Below are positions 45,201 through 57,290 of a DNA stretch of 64,000 nucleotides, piece after piece; within the stretch, counting starts at the first letter, position 1, and each line of letters opens with the position of its first letter. Source of the DNA: Zizania palustris. Its lineage: Eukaryota > Streptophyta > Magnoliopsida > Poales > Poaceae. The stretch spans positions 81,874,989-81,938,988 of the forward strand of contig JAAALK010000082.1 of the NCBI GenBank assembly GCA_019279435.1, given 5' to 3'. Under the pieces are notes generated by a model, which saw only the letters and a program-made list of their open reading frames with translations, did not search any database and had not been told where the DNA came from. The translations under genes and the position numbers were made by a program.

Positions 45201-46188
45201 GCCCAACGGAGGTGGGGCCGGGGGAGGGTGAGCGACGGCGGTCCCGTTGGTGTCGTTGGCGAGGGCGACGGTGGCCTAGATCACCGGTGAGGGCTTGACG
45301 GAGAGAAGACAGAGAAAACCGGAATAAAAATAGTGGCGGCGCTCGGGATTGCGATGGTTGGAGCTCTAAAGGTGTGGGCGAAGAGCGGTGAGTGCAGGGG
45401 TATTTAAAGGACTCGCCGGCGGCGTGAATGGAAGGCTTATCGTGGGAAACCGAGGGGAATTCCCCAATTATTCCGGCGAGCTCCCATGCTTCTCGGATTG
45501 GCTTCCAAAAGGGCGAAATCGCGTGGCTAAGGGGGGAAATGGATCACTGGTGTTCGGGGAAGGAGATCCGAGGCTTAACTTCGTGGATCTGAGCGGCCGG
45601 CGGCGAGATCGGGGAGGGGGCCGACGGAAATGGAAGGGGAGATCCCCTTCCATGGTTGAAGACGAAGCTGACAGGTGGCCCTCACCTGTCAGCGGCTGCG
45701 AGCGGAAGGGAAGAGGCCGACAGGTGGGCCGGGGTTGGCAGTGGGAGGAGTACACGCGCGCGGTGGCTGCCAGGTGGGGCCGACCGAGGCGAGGGAGAGG
45801 AGAGAGGCGGGGGTCGGTGCCGACAGGCTGGCCCCGCCTGTCAGCGAGAGAGGCTGTGTTGGGCTGGGCCGAAAGGCCTTCGGAGGGGAAACGGGGGTTG
45901 CGGCCCATCAAGATTAAAAATTCATTTTTCAATTAAAATAATTCCAGAAATTCAAATATTTGTTTAAGGCTTGAAGCACTGTTGCTAAAATTTTGTAAAA
46001 ATTCTCAAAAATATTTCTTGGCTTCTAGTTTATCCCATAAAATTTTCAAGTCCAAATTTTGGATATTTATCTCTGTTGGGCTTTAATAGGGTTCTTTTAG
46101 GATTTTCTTTAATACCAAAATTTCAGAAATTCTTTTATTATTATATTTCCTTTATTTTATTCCCTTTTTTTATTTTGAGGCTGTTACA
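42266..46188 (-). repeat. 5' LTR of element B
   Basis: 3923 bp, near-identical to the 3' LTR. It contains the second copies of the mini-ORF exons (42479-42516, 43589-43657), the leader donor (about 45099-45098) and hairpin 2. Confidence 0.9.
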
Positions 46189-46262
46189 CTCTATCCATGT
46201 CGCCAACAGATCACAAAACCGGTTAAGGTCAACTAGTGATCTTAACCCGCTCTGATACCAAT
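46189..46262 (-). other. SIRE1 leader, primer-binding site and gag start codon
   Basis: The primer site TGGTATCAGAGC is at 46249-46260 on the minus strand. About 50 nt later comes the gag ATG (46198-46196), interrupted a few bases on by element B; the frame resumes at 35780. Confidence 0.85.
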
Positions 46263-48211
46263 TGATGGACCGGAAACGGCGACCAGAGGGGGGTGAATGG
46301 GAGCTTTTAAAAATTTGGGCTAAAACTTAGCCTTCGGTTCTGTTCTGTCTTCTGCGGAACAGGCTTCGAACACTACCTTCGAAGGTCTGGTTCGGAGGTA
46401 CTTCGACAGCTCCGAACACAGGCTTCGCAAAAGTTCGAAGCCAAGAAGACTTCGCTCCACGAACAACCCTCGAAAATCTACTCTGCTAAGTCAGTGCAGG
46501 CTCCGCACACGAGGTGCTTCGAGCAGGCTTCGCACTTCACCCTTCGCAAGAGTGGACAGCCCTCTGAGGACTTCGACCAAGTACTTGGCGACAGCAACTG
46601 GTGCTGGGCTTCGTACGCGAAGGTCTACACGCACACAAAACGGACCACGCTAAGGGCTTCGACACAAGAAGCACTACGGGAAAAGAACAGGGCTTCGCTA
46701 GTAAGCAGCGAGGTCTTGCCTCGTGTTACACAGAGCGACAGCACACTGTAAAGCACACTTCGCGATAAAAACACCCTTCGCCAAGACAGGCTCCGGTGAA
46801 CTAAAAACTAGCGAGGTATGCAACGTGAGCTCAAGCAAAAGCACAAAGAAGCAGGGCTTCGCCGCTTGAACAAGGAACACGAAATAAATTGAACTCAGAA
46901 TGAATACAGCGAGGTCTGTCTACAGGAGCTCAACAGTAAATGCTCAAAGTGTTAAATGTTACCTACCGAGCCCCCATATTTATAGCCCACGGCTTCATCC
47001 TAAGGAAGTGACTACTTTACCCCTAGGGTTTACATCCATTTTGTCTCTACAGAACTAAGGGGTACAAAAGGTAGTCCACCTTTATTTTGGAGGCTTCTCT
47101 GTCAGCTGCAGAGGGGACAGTGTCAGCCTTTTTCAGAACAGACAGTGTCAGCCTTTACAGTGTTGACTTCTGGAACCTCCCTTCGCACGCGAGGGGTGCG
47201 GAAGCTTCGGCGAGAAGCCTGCAGCCTGTTGGCCTTCGCTCCGCCGAAGAAGTCCTTCGATACAGTGACGGTTTTGAGCCGAAGCCGTCAAAGCCCTTGG
47301 GCCTTCGCACCACCACCTCCGGAGTGGATCACCACGGCTTCGCAGCTACTCCCAGCTCGAACACCGTCCGTCCGTGTACCGAAGCCATGCATGGACGAAG
47401 TACCACAAGTCATCCTCACTCCGAAGCCCCACCTTCGGAGTACCACCCTTCGAAGTCCCTCCTTCGTCCAAGGCCTCCGCATGAAGCATTCCATGAGCAC
47501 TCCGTCGCAGTGCCTCTTCCCGAGCACACTCCTCGACGAGCCTCACCCGGACCATGCCTTCGATGCGCCTCGACTTCTGAGATCTTCGTCGGGCCACCTT
47601 CGAGTGTCTCCCTCCAGAGCACACTTCGAACTCCTTGCCTCCGCAGAGGACTTGATCCATCAACTCCGAAGTCACTCCATTCGGAGTACCTTCGAAGTGC
47701 CTCACCTCCGAGGACTTTGTCTCGGAGTACCTTCAGCCGGAGCCACGCTCCGCACTCTCTGCCTTCACCTGGCACGCCTCGACCCGAGGACCGACCCGGA
47801 CCACCTTCGCAGCCACCGTGACGGAGCTCCCCGCTCCCCTGGCATCAAGCCACCCGCTTGACCCAGGTTCACCTGGCTCGAACCTTGTCCGTCGCCTCCG
47901 AAGTCCCTGCGCACCACCGACAAGCAAACAAGTGTATCCAGTACTCCGGAGACCTCTCCGGGTTAGCAACCTCCGGCACACACTCCGGTGTACCGCCCAA
48001 AGTACCGAAGCCATCGGTACAAACCCTGTCATCGCGTACTGCCGGACCCCTCCGATAGGCACACTCCGCTGCACAGCTGCAGCAAGCAAACACCTCCGAA
48101 CACCCTTCGGAGAACCACCTCCGAAGCCCCCTCGGAGGTACCCTTCGAACAGAGGGTAAATAATCCTGTCAATCACTAATCACATACACCGAAACCACCC
48201 TTGGTTTCTCA
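46263..48211 (-). repeat. 5' LTR of SIRE1
   Basis: 1949 bp, about 99 percent like 15455-17410 by eye. It lacks a 6-bp CAGGAG present there. TATA box within 46976-46985 (minus). The long ORFs (for example 47087-47821) are not conserved: their length differs from the 3' LTR copy. Confidence 0.92.
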
Positions 48212-48216
48212 GATAC

Positions 48217-51200
48217 TGAGAGAGGTTGGCGACGGCTCGGAGCCGTGTCTCTTCGGCCAGGTCGAGGGAGACGTTGCGCTCGCCGTTGGCCTCGGGCGCT
48301 GTGGCGCGTAGCGAACCGGCTCGGAGCTCCATTGGGGTCATTGCTTCGTCGCCGAACAAGAGGCGGAATGGAGTGAAGCCGGTGGCCTGGGAAGTGGTTG
48401 TCCGGATGGACCACAAGATCTTTGGCAGCTCGTCAGGCCATAACCCTTTGGCTAAGCCGACGATGCGTTTATTGAGGCCTGAGAGGATGTGCCCATTAGC
48501 TCCCTCCACGGCCCCGTTAGACTGGGGATGCCGCACGGCGGCGAAGCAGAGCTGGACTCCCAATTCGTCGCAGAATGCCTGGAAAGTTCCAGCGTCGAAC
48601 TGCGTTCCGTTGTCCAATGTGAGCTGACTGGGTACTCCGAAACGGCACACGATGTTCTGCCAGAAGAATTTCTGGACGCTTCGGGATGTGATGGAGGTCA
48701 ATGGCTCCGCTTCGACCCACTTGGAGAAATACTCGATGGCGACAACGGCAAAGCGCAGGTTTCCTTTCCCTCTGGGTAGTGGCCCGATGAGGTCCATGCC
48801 CCAGCGGGCCAAAGGCCACACAAGGGGGATGGGTAGCAGGCTTGCTGGAGGTCGGTGACTGCGCCGCCCCATCCACTGACAGCCCTGGCAGGTGCGGACG
48901 AGTTCTTCGGCGTCGGCAACGATAGTGGGCCAGTATACGCCCTACCGGAGAGCTTTGCCTGCGAGGGCCCGTGGTGCCAGGTGGCTCCCGCACAGCCCCC
49001 CGTGGATTTCTCGAAGCATGGCAACTCCGTCCGAGTGTGAGATGCAGCGGAGTAACGGGGAGCATACTCCGGACTTGTATAGAATGCCATTGATGACCTC
49101 GAATGATCTCGCACGGAGCTGGAGGCGAGCTTGGCCTGGGCTAGGATGATCATCTTCGCTACCTGCGAGCGTGCGCAGGATGGGCTCCCGCCAATCGGTA
49201 TCGACCGTACATAGGACTGGAGCTGGCCGGGGTGGCGGCGGTGGCTCGTCCGAGGGGGCCTCGCTGCAAGGGGGCGCCGAAGGTTGGGTGATCTCCTCGA
49301 AAAAAGCCCCTGGCGGCAAGGCTTGAGCTCCTGCCCCGGCTTTGGCGAGGGCGTCAGGTTGGCCGTTTTCGGCTCGCGGGATGTTTTGGACGGATATACC
49401 CTTGAAGGATGCCTCGAACTTGCGGATGGAGTCGAGGTAGGAGGCAAGGTCTGGATGCTTAGCCCGGAAACTCTTGTCGATGTGCCCGGCGACTACTTGG
49501 GAATCGGTCTTGACGACCACACGCGCGGCTCCCAGCGCGTGCGCCTTGCGGAGACCCAAGAGGACCCCTTCGTACTCAGCGATATTGTTCGTGACCTTGA
49601 AGCTTAGCCGAGCAGAATACAGGGCCTGCTGGCCGGAGGGGGAGACGATGACTGCTCCGGCCCCAGCCCCTGAAGCCTGGTAAGCACCATCCGAAAAGAC
49701 GGTCCAAACCCCCTCGCTTGCGTCGGCGCCTATGGGCTCGGGGGCCATCGTCCACTCCGCGACGAAGTCGGCGAGGATTTGGGACTTGATGGCTGTCCGG
49801 GCGACGAAGGAGATCCCGAACGGGGCCAACTCCACTGCCCACTTTCCGATGCGGCCGGTGGCGTCCTTATTCCGGAACATGTCGCCTAGCGGGTAGGCGG
49901 TCGGGATGACGACATCGTGAGCCAGGAAGTAGTGTCGGAGCTTCCGGGAGGCCATGACGAGGGCGTAGGCCACCTTTTCGAGCTCGGAGTACCTAGCCTT
50001 GGCTCCGGCGAGGGCTTCGGAAACGAAGTATACGGGGCGTTGGATCAGCCTCCCACCGAGTTCCTCCTCTTGGACTAAATCCGCACTCGCTGCATTGCCG
50101 GAGTTGGCGAGGTAGACCAATAAAGGGCTGTCGGCCTGGGGTGTGGCAAGGGCCACGAGGCCGGAGAGATATTCCTTGATTTGCTGGAAACAATCCTGAC
50201 ACTCGGGGGTCCACTCGAAATGCTTAGAACCTCGGAGCGCCTTGAAGATGGGCAAACTTCGCTCTGCTGATTTTGCTAAAAATCGCCCGAGGGCCGCCAA
50301 CCGCCTGGCCAGCTTTTGTGCTTGCTTCAGGTTCTGAGGGGGGTCCATGTTCTGCAATGCCTGAACTTGCGTTGGACTGGCTTCGATGCCCCGGTTGGAA
50401 ATGAGGTAGCCAAGCAGCTTCCCTGCGCGTGCTCCGAAGACACATTTGTCCGGATTGAGCCGGATTCCACACCGCCGGAGGCTATCGAAGGTCTCAGCTA
50501 TGTCCGAGCCGTGGTGGCTCTTGGTGGCGCTTTTGATGATGATGTCGTCCATGTATGCTTCCACATTGCGCCCTAACTAAAGGCCCAGGGCTTTGGAGAT
50601 TAGTCTTGAAAAGGTGGCCCCGGCATTGCGAAGGCCGAAGGGCATCCGGAGGTAGCAGAATACTCTGGCTGGGGTGACAAAACTTGTTTTCACCTGGTCC
50701 TCGGGCCTTAGCCAGATCTGGTGGTATCCGGAATAAGCGTCGAGGAAACTGAGGAGTTCTGCTCCGGGTGTGGAGTCAACTAGTTGGTCAATGCGAGGCA
50801 GGGGGTAGGGGTCATAGGGGCAAGCTTTATTCAGAGAAGTAAAGTCGATACACATGCGCCACTTGCCAGATGTTTTCTTCTGGACAAACACTGGGTTAGA
50901 CAACCAGTCGGTATGACTCACTTCCCGGATGACCCCTGCTCGAAGCAGCTTCTCCGTCTCAGCCTTGGCGAGATCAGCCCGTTCGGTGGAAAGTCTCCGG
51001 AGCCCCTAGCAAACCGGCCGTGCCTTCGGGTCGACGGCCAGCGAGTGCTCGATGATCGAGTGGTCGACGCTGGTAATGTCTTCGTCGGACCATGCGAAGA
51101 TGTCGAGGTTGCCGCGGATGATGGCTTCGAGCTGTGCTGACACCTCTGGTTCCAGACCCCCTCCGAACTTGATCGGGTACTCCTTCCCTCCTTGGGTCAA

Positions 51201-53507
51201 GGTCTTGGTGATGATTTCCCCTTTCGGGAGAGGCTTGGCGGGGCGGCCCTTCTGCCCGGGGTCCCCGCCTCCTGTGAGGCCGGCTCCTTCGGCGCCTTCG
51301 CGGACACTATGAATCTGCCGCGGCTCCAACGGCGCTGAATGGCTGTACTCCACCCGGCGGGCTGCGGCCTGGTCACCCAGGACTGACAACACCCCCCCGG
51401 GAGTCGGCATCTTGAGGCAGAGGTAGTTGTGGTGGGCGATAGCTCCGAAGCGATTGAGTATCCCCCTTCCGAAGATAGCATTGTAGGCGTACGGAGCGTC
51501 GACTATGTCGAACAGGATCTCTTCACGGCGCTGGAGGGGCGAGTCGCCGAAGGTCACCTCCAGCAGGACCTGGCCCAGGGCGTCGAGCGGGGGGCCCGCG
51601 AAGCCTTGGAGCGGGCGCGAAGCTAGCAGTAGGTGCTTGCGTGACAGGCACAGCTGATCGAAGGCCTGCACGAAGATGATGTCAGCGGAACTCCCTCCGT
51701 CGACTAGTATGCGACGCACCTCAGCTTCGGCGATGTCTGCTGAAATGACGAGGGGGTCGGCGTGCGGGAATTTGACTCCGGAGGCATCTTCAGCGGTGAA
51801 GGTGATGGGGACATGAGACCACTCCGAGAGGGTTGAGGGGCCGGACGTGCCGATATGTCTGACCTCCCGAACGTAGTCTCGGCGCTGCCGCTTGGAAAGA
51901 GCCCCCAGGGCTCCCCCTCTGGATATGGGGAGGACCACTCGCTTCCCTCGATCCGGGGCACCCTCGAGCTTGGGGGCCGGGACCCCGCCGAACTCCAGGA
52001 CCGGGGTCAAGGCTTCTGGCTCATCGCGGCGCCCAACTACCTGGACCGCTTCTGGGCGAGGGGTAGGGACCCCCCTGTCGGTGGAGCCGCGACCGGCATT
52101 GCGCTCGAGGTAGTCGCTGCGAAGGGCGAGTATGGTCCGGCAGTAGTCGGTGCCGTGGCTCCGGTTCTCGCCGTGGACGCTGCAGTAGAAGGCTTCTCCG
52201 GAAGGCGCTCGGGGCGGAGGCTTGGTTCCAACTGGGCGGCTTTTGCCGGGCGTGTGCAGATGCTTGGCGGGGGCCCGGGGGGTAATGCTGAGGACTTCCC
52301 CCCGAAGGTGCTTTTGGCCCCGTCGAGAGTCCGGATGGACGGAATCCTGCCGACCGGGCTCCTGGCGGCGGAAGTCGGAAGCGTGGCGCGGGCCCCGGCT
52401 GGGGTCCGGGGGGGCTTCATATGTCCTGGCGCTCGGGGCCCATACGGGGACTATCATCGCTTGCCGGCGCATCTGGCCCTCTTCGGACTGGGCGTACTCC
52501 TCGAAGTACGTCATGAGTTGTGCCACCGAAGAGATGGGCTTCCAGTGGAGTTTGTCGAGGAGGCCTGGGTGGGTGACGCCTTCTCGGGCCGCATCGATGA
52601 CGGAGGAAGCCGAGAGCCCCTTGATCTGGGCCTTGGTGTGTGCGAAGCGCTGTGAGTACTGCCGCAAAGTTTCCCCGGGTTGCTTCTTCACTTGGAAGAG
52701 GCTCCCGGTGGACATGGGGGCCACGAAGGTCCCCTGGAAATTGTTGACGAACTTCTTCCTCAACTGCTCCCATGAATGAATTGTCCCGGGTCAGAGCGAC
52801 CAGAACCACCGGAGGGCGATCCCTTCGAGCGCCAGGGGGAAGCATTTAGCCATGGTGTGCCGGCTCCCCCCGGACGCTTCTATTGCCAGGGCGTAGGAAC
52901 GGGAGAACTCCCCAGGGTCAGAGTCCCCGGAGTACTTGGGAAGCTTGGCGGCACGAAACTTCGAGCCGAAGCGCACCCTCTGAAGATCCGGATGCAGGGG
53001 GGAGTCCTTGTCATACGACGGGTTCTCTTCGTCCGCTGGATCTTCATCGTCGCTCAGCGCAACGGCCATAGCTTTCGCGGTGCGGAGGGGCTCTAGAGGG
53101 CGGAGCGACGCCTCCTGGCGCCATAAGGCCAGTTCTGCCTTCAGCCGAGCGTTCTCGGCGGCCAGGGTGTCGGCTTTGCTCCCGCTTCCTCCTAAGGCGG
53201 TGTCGGGGTCCCGTGAGCGGGCGTAGTCGGTCCGAACGGACACCACCGGGGGTCCGCCTGGAGCGTGCTGCTCCGGCGGTTCCTCCGGCAACCCCGCCAG
53301 GTTGATGGAGGTCGGCTCAGGTATGCCGGTAGGGCCTCTGGCCTCGGGTGTCCCTTCTGGCGCCTGGGTTGGCTCCAGGGAGGGCGCCCCGACCGGCGCA
53401 ACGGCAGGGGCCGAAGGGCCGGGGTCGGGGATCGCGGCGGGCTCGACCCCGACGGTGTGGGCTGACCGGCGTGGGGGAACCGCGCTTGCTCCCTTTCGAC
53501 TTGACAT
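48217..53507 (-). pseudogene. Gypsy2 gag-pol with four nonsense codons
   Basis: One reading frame on the minus strand from an ATG at 53507, aligned throughout with gypsy1. Gag core (about 53000-52600), protease with DGGSSAD (near 51690), RT with YMDD (near 50550), classical then archaeal-type RNase H (SDGAYQASG near 49665), integrase HHCC (about 49010-48890) and core to 48300; it stops where SIRE1 is inserted. Only point nonsense codons break it: TGA 52793-52791, TAG 51008-51006, TAG 50579-50577 and TAG 48944-48942. Three sit where gypsy1 has Gln. The product would have been the polyprotein for particle formation, reverse transcription and integration. GC content is far higher than in gypsy1. 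Confidence 0.9.
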
Positions 53508-53552
53508 GCTTTGGTGAGTGGGTGTAGAGGATGCTAGGTTCTTGGACTAAGA

Positions 53553-53570
53553 TCCCCACGGACGGCGCCA
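53553..53570 (-). other. Primer-binding site of gypsy2
   Basis: Minus-strand TGGCGCCGTCCGTGGGGA two bases from the 5' LTR, identical to gypsy1. Confidence 0.88.
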
Positions 53571-53670
53571 ACTGTTGGGACGACGGATCAGACCAGCAGG
53601 TTTTCTTAGTGGAAATGAGAGTAGTGTATTCAATGCTCCTTGAGCCCGTGTCTTGCAACTACAATTGAGG

Positions 53671-53680
53671 GGTATTTATA
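53671..53680 (-). promoter_or_regulatory. TATA box of gypsy2 LTR
   Basis: TATAAATACC on the minus strand, about 100 bp from the LTR inner end, as expected for a gypsy U3 promoter. Confidence 0.6.
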
Positions 53681-53957
53681 AGGCACCCCGTCCAGAGGGC
53701 CAAGCGCCTCTGGACCACCAACGGATACACGGTCAACCGTCGGTCGACAGTATAGACAAAACGGGCTATACATAGTACAGACAGGAAGATTCGACTCTGG
53801 CAATGTATCAGCTGTGTCGGGCGCTGCCTACGCTGCCCGACACGGTTCACAGGATCGCGATCCTGTCCCCCAGTGTACTTGTCCAATCCTTTTCCCGCCA
53901 GCACTCCCCTTGGGTTCGCTACTGCGGACCGGGGGAGGACCTCCGGCAATCCCCCCC

Positions 53958-54181
53958 GGAGGGCAGCCTCCGGTGTCCTTCTGCCGGAGGGAGGCCTCCG
54001 ACATCCTTCTCCCGGAGGGTGGCCTCTGGCGTCCTTCTGCCGGAGGGTGGCCTCCGGCATCCTTCTCTCGGAGGGTGGCCTCCGGCGTCCTTCTGCCGGG
54101 GGGTGGCCTCCGGCGTCCTTCAGCCGGAGAGTGGCCTCCGGCGTCCTTCTGCTGGGGGGTGGCCCCTGGATCTAGGCTTCG
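53958..54181. repeat. 28-bp tandem repeat in the gypsy2 LTR
   Basis: About eight copies of GGAGGGTGGCCTCCGGCGTC plus CTTCTGCC. Each unit holds complementary GGAGG and CCTCC arms and can fold. It lies upstream of the TATA box in the U3 (minus orientation). Confidence 0.85.
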
Positions 54182-54233
54182 GACCCCCTGTTTGTGGGCC
54201 CCCCTTCAGCCTTCGGGATTATCTCCCCCAACA

Positions 54234-57200
54234 ACGACATGGATGACACACTAGATCCTTCTCCATCTTAAGCTTAGGCAATACTCGGATAAGGTCCATA
54301 GAACTCAATCTGACAAGCAGATCAAAGCTCAAATGACCTAACCTTCTATGCCACTTTCAGAGCTCAGAGGAGGATCCGGCCATCAGACAGCGAGAAGGGC
54401 CAGAAGAACTAGAGAAATCAATACGAAAAACCTTACCGAAAGGTAAGATCCGGCAAACTAAAGATCCTCTAGAATCAACAATAGAAGACATGCCCTTCTT
54501 AAAGCGAACCTCTAACCCATCCTCAAGAAGTTGCGAAACAGAAATTAGATTAATATTCAGATTTCCAACTAAAGCAACATTCTTCAAAGAGAAATAATCA
54601 GAGATGCGAATCGACCCAATACCTTGTACCTTCCCTTGACCACTGTTCCCGAAAGTGATGTATTCCTTAGAGCTCATGGGAGTGAGGCCAGAGAACCATC
54701 TGTGGTGTCCCGTCATGTGGCGAGAACATCCTGAATCCATGATCCACACGTTCTCTAGTCCTCGATCCTGCAAGATCAATTGTCATGAGTGGGAGCAAAT
54801 GGTCGAACACCAGGTTTAGCAAAGGTGATAAACCAGTGTCGAGCCATCTGCTCGTAAGTAGGAAAGCAGAAGGAATCATATGAGTCTAGACCAAAACGTG
54901 ACTCAAAGCGCGGTCCTCTGTTCTGCCTAAAATCACGGCCACGAGGTCCAAAACCGTATCCATAACGATCTAGAACTCTACCGGAACGAAAACCGCCCTC
55001 CGGAGCACGGTCATGAAAATCGTCTCCTCTACCACCAGCTACACGATGTGACCTAGCCTCTAGCCTCTCTCTACGTTGAGGAACTCTCTGTCTACCACCC
55101 TGCTGGTAGAACTGCTCCTGTCCACCTCGAGCTCTCTCTGCTCGCTCAACCCGCTTCCTCTTGAAGCAAAACTCCTCAAGATGCCCGTCTCTCTGACAAA
55201 ACTAACAGTGATAGGTAGGCTTCTTGGGATGTGATTGAGGCTTGGGATTCTTAGGCTTGGTGGTGTTGGGTGTAGTATCTTTGGTTTGAGAGGGTCCAGG
55301 TAAAGAATCAAGAGAAGTGTGGAGAGGTTTAGGCTTTGGGACCCAAATTTGCTTCTAAGGTGGAGCTTTAGGTTGTTCTTGGAACACTCCATCCTTGTGC
55401 TGACTATCCTTAAAGGACTCAGTGGAGTGAGTCTTGGGATATCTCTTTTCGGGAGTCATCTTACTCCACTCCACTGCTCGGCTAATGGCACTCTCAAAAT
55501 CAGCCTTGGTATAGGTGTAACCTACCCCAAATCCTTCCTGTCTCTTGAACTGCTGGATCATCATGCCAAGCTGTGGCTCTCTGGCACTAATTCAACTCAG
55601 GATCTGACGAAGGTAAAAGTTCTCATTCTGAACGTCAGCTAGCTCCTCTCTCAAGGAAGCTAACACCTCCACCTGAGATAAGCAGATCTCACACTCTCTA
55701 TCAACTTCGATAGACTTCTCATGGACAAGCAGTTCTCACAAACAGTGGGTGGAACTGACAAGGTCTCAAGCTCTAGCTTAGTCTGCTCTAACATAGCTCT
55801 CACTCCAGCTAACTCACCCACATGCTCATCACTCTTGGCTCTCAGCTCAGCTATACGAGCTAAATGGGATGGGCAGTCTACATAATATACGACGACAATG
55901 GCATGAGCATTTTTTAGCTCCAGCAGAGCGCTTTCAAGCTCAGTGGCCATAGCGTCTCTCTCATCTACTCTCTCTATGTACCTGGACTTAAGAGTCGTCA
56001 GGTCACACAACAACACCTCATAGTTAGGGCACTCACTACTGTCACCCAAGCAAGGGGAAGACGACAGACTCTCAATCTTGCCATTCACCATGGCAAGCTC
56101 ACTCTCAAGCTCATCTATCCTCTTTTTATCCCCTCTAAGCATTTTCTCCCGATACTTCAACTCCTGATGGTTCTATTCGAGTAAATTAACAACTTCTTGT
56201 TCATAGGAACATACCTTCTCATCGTCGTCATCTTTGGAATCGTCGGAGGAGTCCTTTTCATTCTTATCCCCAAGAGCCATTTAGCAGAAGCTCTTGTGGG
56301 GTCTTCGGCTGTGACGCGAGCGAATCTTCGGCTTGTCCCCGAAGGCCATGAAGTAGAGACCTGCCGGATCGTCCCTGTCCTTCCCCTTCTTGATCACGAT
56401 CTCTTCATCACTTGCGCTCGAAGATGAGGAGGAAGACGAAGATCGTTGGAGTAGCTCTTCTCCATCTCGGCGAAGAAGGCCTTATCTCGCTTCATGTTCT
56501 CACGCCTGTAGTCCTTCAGAGCCTTTCGAAAGAATCTTGTCTTGGGCTTGCCCTTTGTGGAAGTGGAGTTGTCGTACTTGCCGGAGTCATAGGAGTTGCT
56601 GTCGGTTCCCTTCTTGTAGATCTTCCGCTTGGGGTAGTCGGCGATGAAATGACCTGGATCACCACACTCAAAGCATCCGGACTTTGTGCCGTGTCTTTTA
56701 GCCATTCGTTTATCATAGACACGTCGCACCTAGTTGTTAAACAAACACATATCATCATCTCCTAGCGAATCAAGCTATTCCTTGGAGATAGACATCAAGG
56801 AAAAAGCAGTACAACTCAAGGCAGTAGGATCAGTAGATGGTGTCGCAAGTGCCAGAGTCTTTGAACCAGAACCAGTGAGATTTGATCTCAAATGTATATC
56901 GACCTCTGAGGCTTTGAGCTTACTAAAAAGCTCTGCGACAGTCAAGGTATCATAGGAAGCGCTCTCAATAATAGAAGAAACCTTGATCTCCCAAATCTAT
57001 GGGTCCAAGGTATGGAGAACCTTAAGCGCCTGTTCGTGATCTGAGACCAGCTGATCATGCTCGGCCTTGTTGACGTGAAGCTTGTTAATGATTGATTGAA
57101 ATCAACCAAACAAAGCCTCAACAGTCTCACCCAGCTTCTGTGAGAAATTTTCATACTCACGCGGTAGGTCTGATAGAGCCTAGCCTTGATCTGAGCTGTC

Positions 57201-57290
57201 CCCTCATGGTGTGCCTGGAGGGTAGCCCAGATCTATCGAGCAGTGGTGAGATGGCTAACATGCTCAACACGCTGTGTCACACCAAGCCAC
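54234..57290 (-). pseudogene. Sirevirus C gag, protease and pre-integrase region, decayed
   Basis: Read leftwards on the minus strand. Gag begins within a deletion at about 57290 (motif VEHVSHLTTAR, then TAG). The zinc knuckle near 56640-56700 has its last Cys changed to Tyr (CFECGDPGHFIADY). A coiled-coil tail covers 56160-55660; the second knuckle region (about 55200-55140) is frame-shifted. The protease WIMDSGCSRHMTG is near 54750, and the pre-integrase zinc region has a TGA in place of Trp at 54359-54357. Gypsy2 cuts the HHCC motif. Not functional. Confidence 0.85.

Larger units (their letters stand above)
35786..46188 (-). mobile_element. Long-LTR non-autonomous retroelement B (LARD-like, related to A)
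   Basis: LTRs 35786-39707 (3922 bp) and 42266-46188 (3923 bp), differing by a few single-base indels, flank a 2.56-kb internal region. The target duplication CTCTA is perfect (35781-35785 and 46189-46193). The primer site (42251-42262, minus) is for tRNA-iMet, and the next bases match the primer-site flank of A. No protease, RT or integrase is encoded. The LTRs share the mini-ORF, hairpins and several blocks with A although overall identity is modest, so A and B are distinct members of one group. Confidence 0.92.
15455..48211 (-). mobile_element. Sirevirus-type Ty1/copia element SIRE1 (hosts gypsy1 and B)
   Basis: Minus-strand element with 5' LTR 46263-48211 and 3' LTR 15455-17410 and a perfect 5-bp target duplication GATAC (15450-15454 and 48212-48216) in the gypsy2 integrase. 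The internal order on the minus strand is primer site, gag, protease, integrase, RT, RNase H, a non-coding region with repeated polypurine tracts, 3' LTR. Gypsy1 splits RT, and element B splits gag just after its start codon. By eye the LTRs differ at about 15 positions plus a 6-bp and a 1-bp indel, so it is older than its passengers. Confidence 0.92.
3464..54233 (-). mobile_element. Tat-type Ty3/gypsy element gypsy2, fragmented by later insertions
   Basis: A GC-rich gypsy element in minus orientation. Read leftwards it has 5' LTR 53573-54233, primer site 53553-53570, gag-pol 53507-48217, then SIRE1 (15455-48211). Integrase resumes at 15454-15219, followed by a 36-bp minisatellite (14769-15085), element A (5971-14763), a spacer and the antisense gene (3464-5697, plus). 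Element D cuts it at 3463; its 3' LTR must lie beyond the left edge. The GATAC and AAGGG target duplications of the inserted elements rejoin it. It is itself inserted in Sirevirus C at 54234. Confidence 0.85.
53573..54233 (-). repeat. 5' LTR of gypsy2
   Basis: 661 bp, TGTTGGGAC...CCCCCAACA. Minus-strand TATAAATACC at 53671-53680. The upstream third is made of a 28-bp tandem repeat. Confidence 0.88.
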
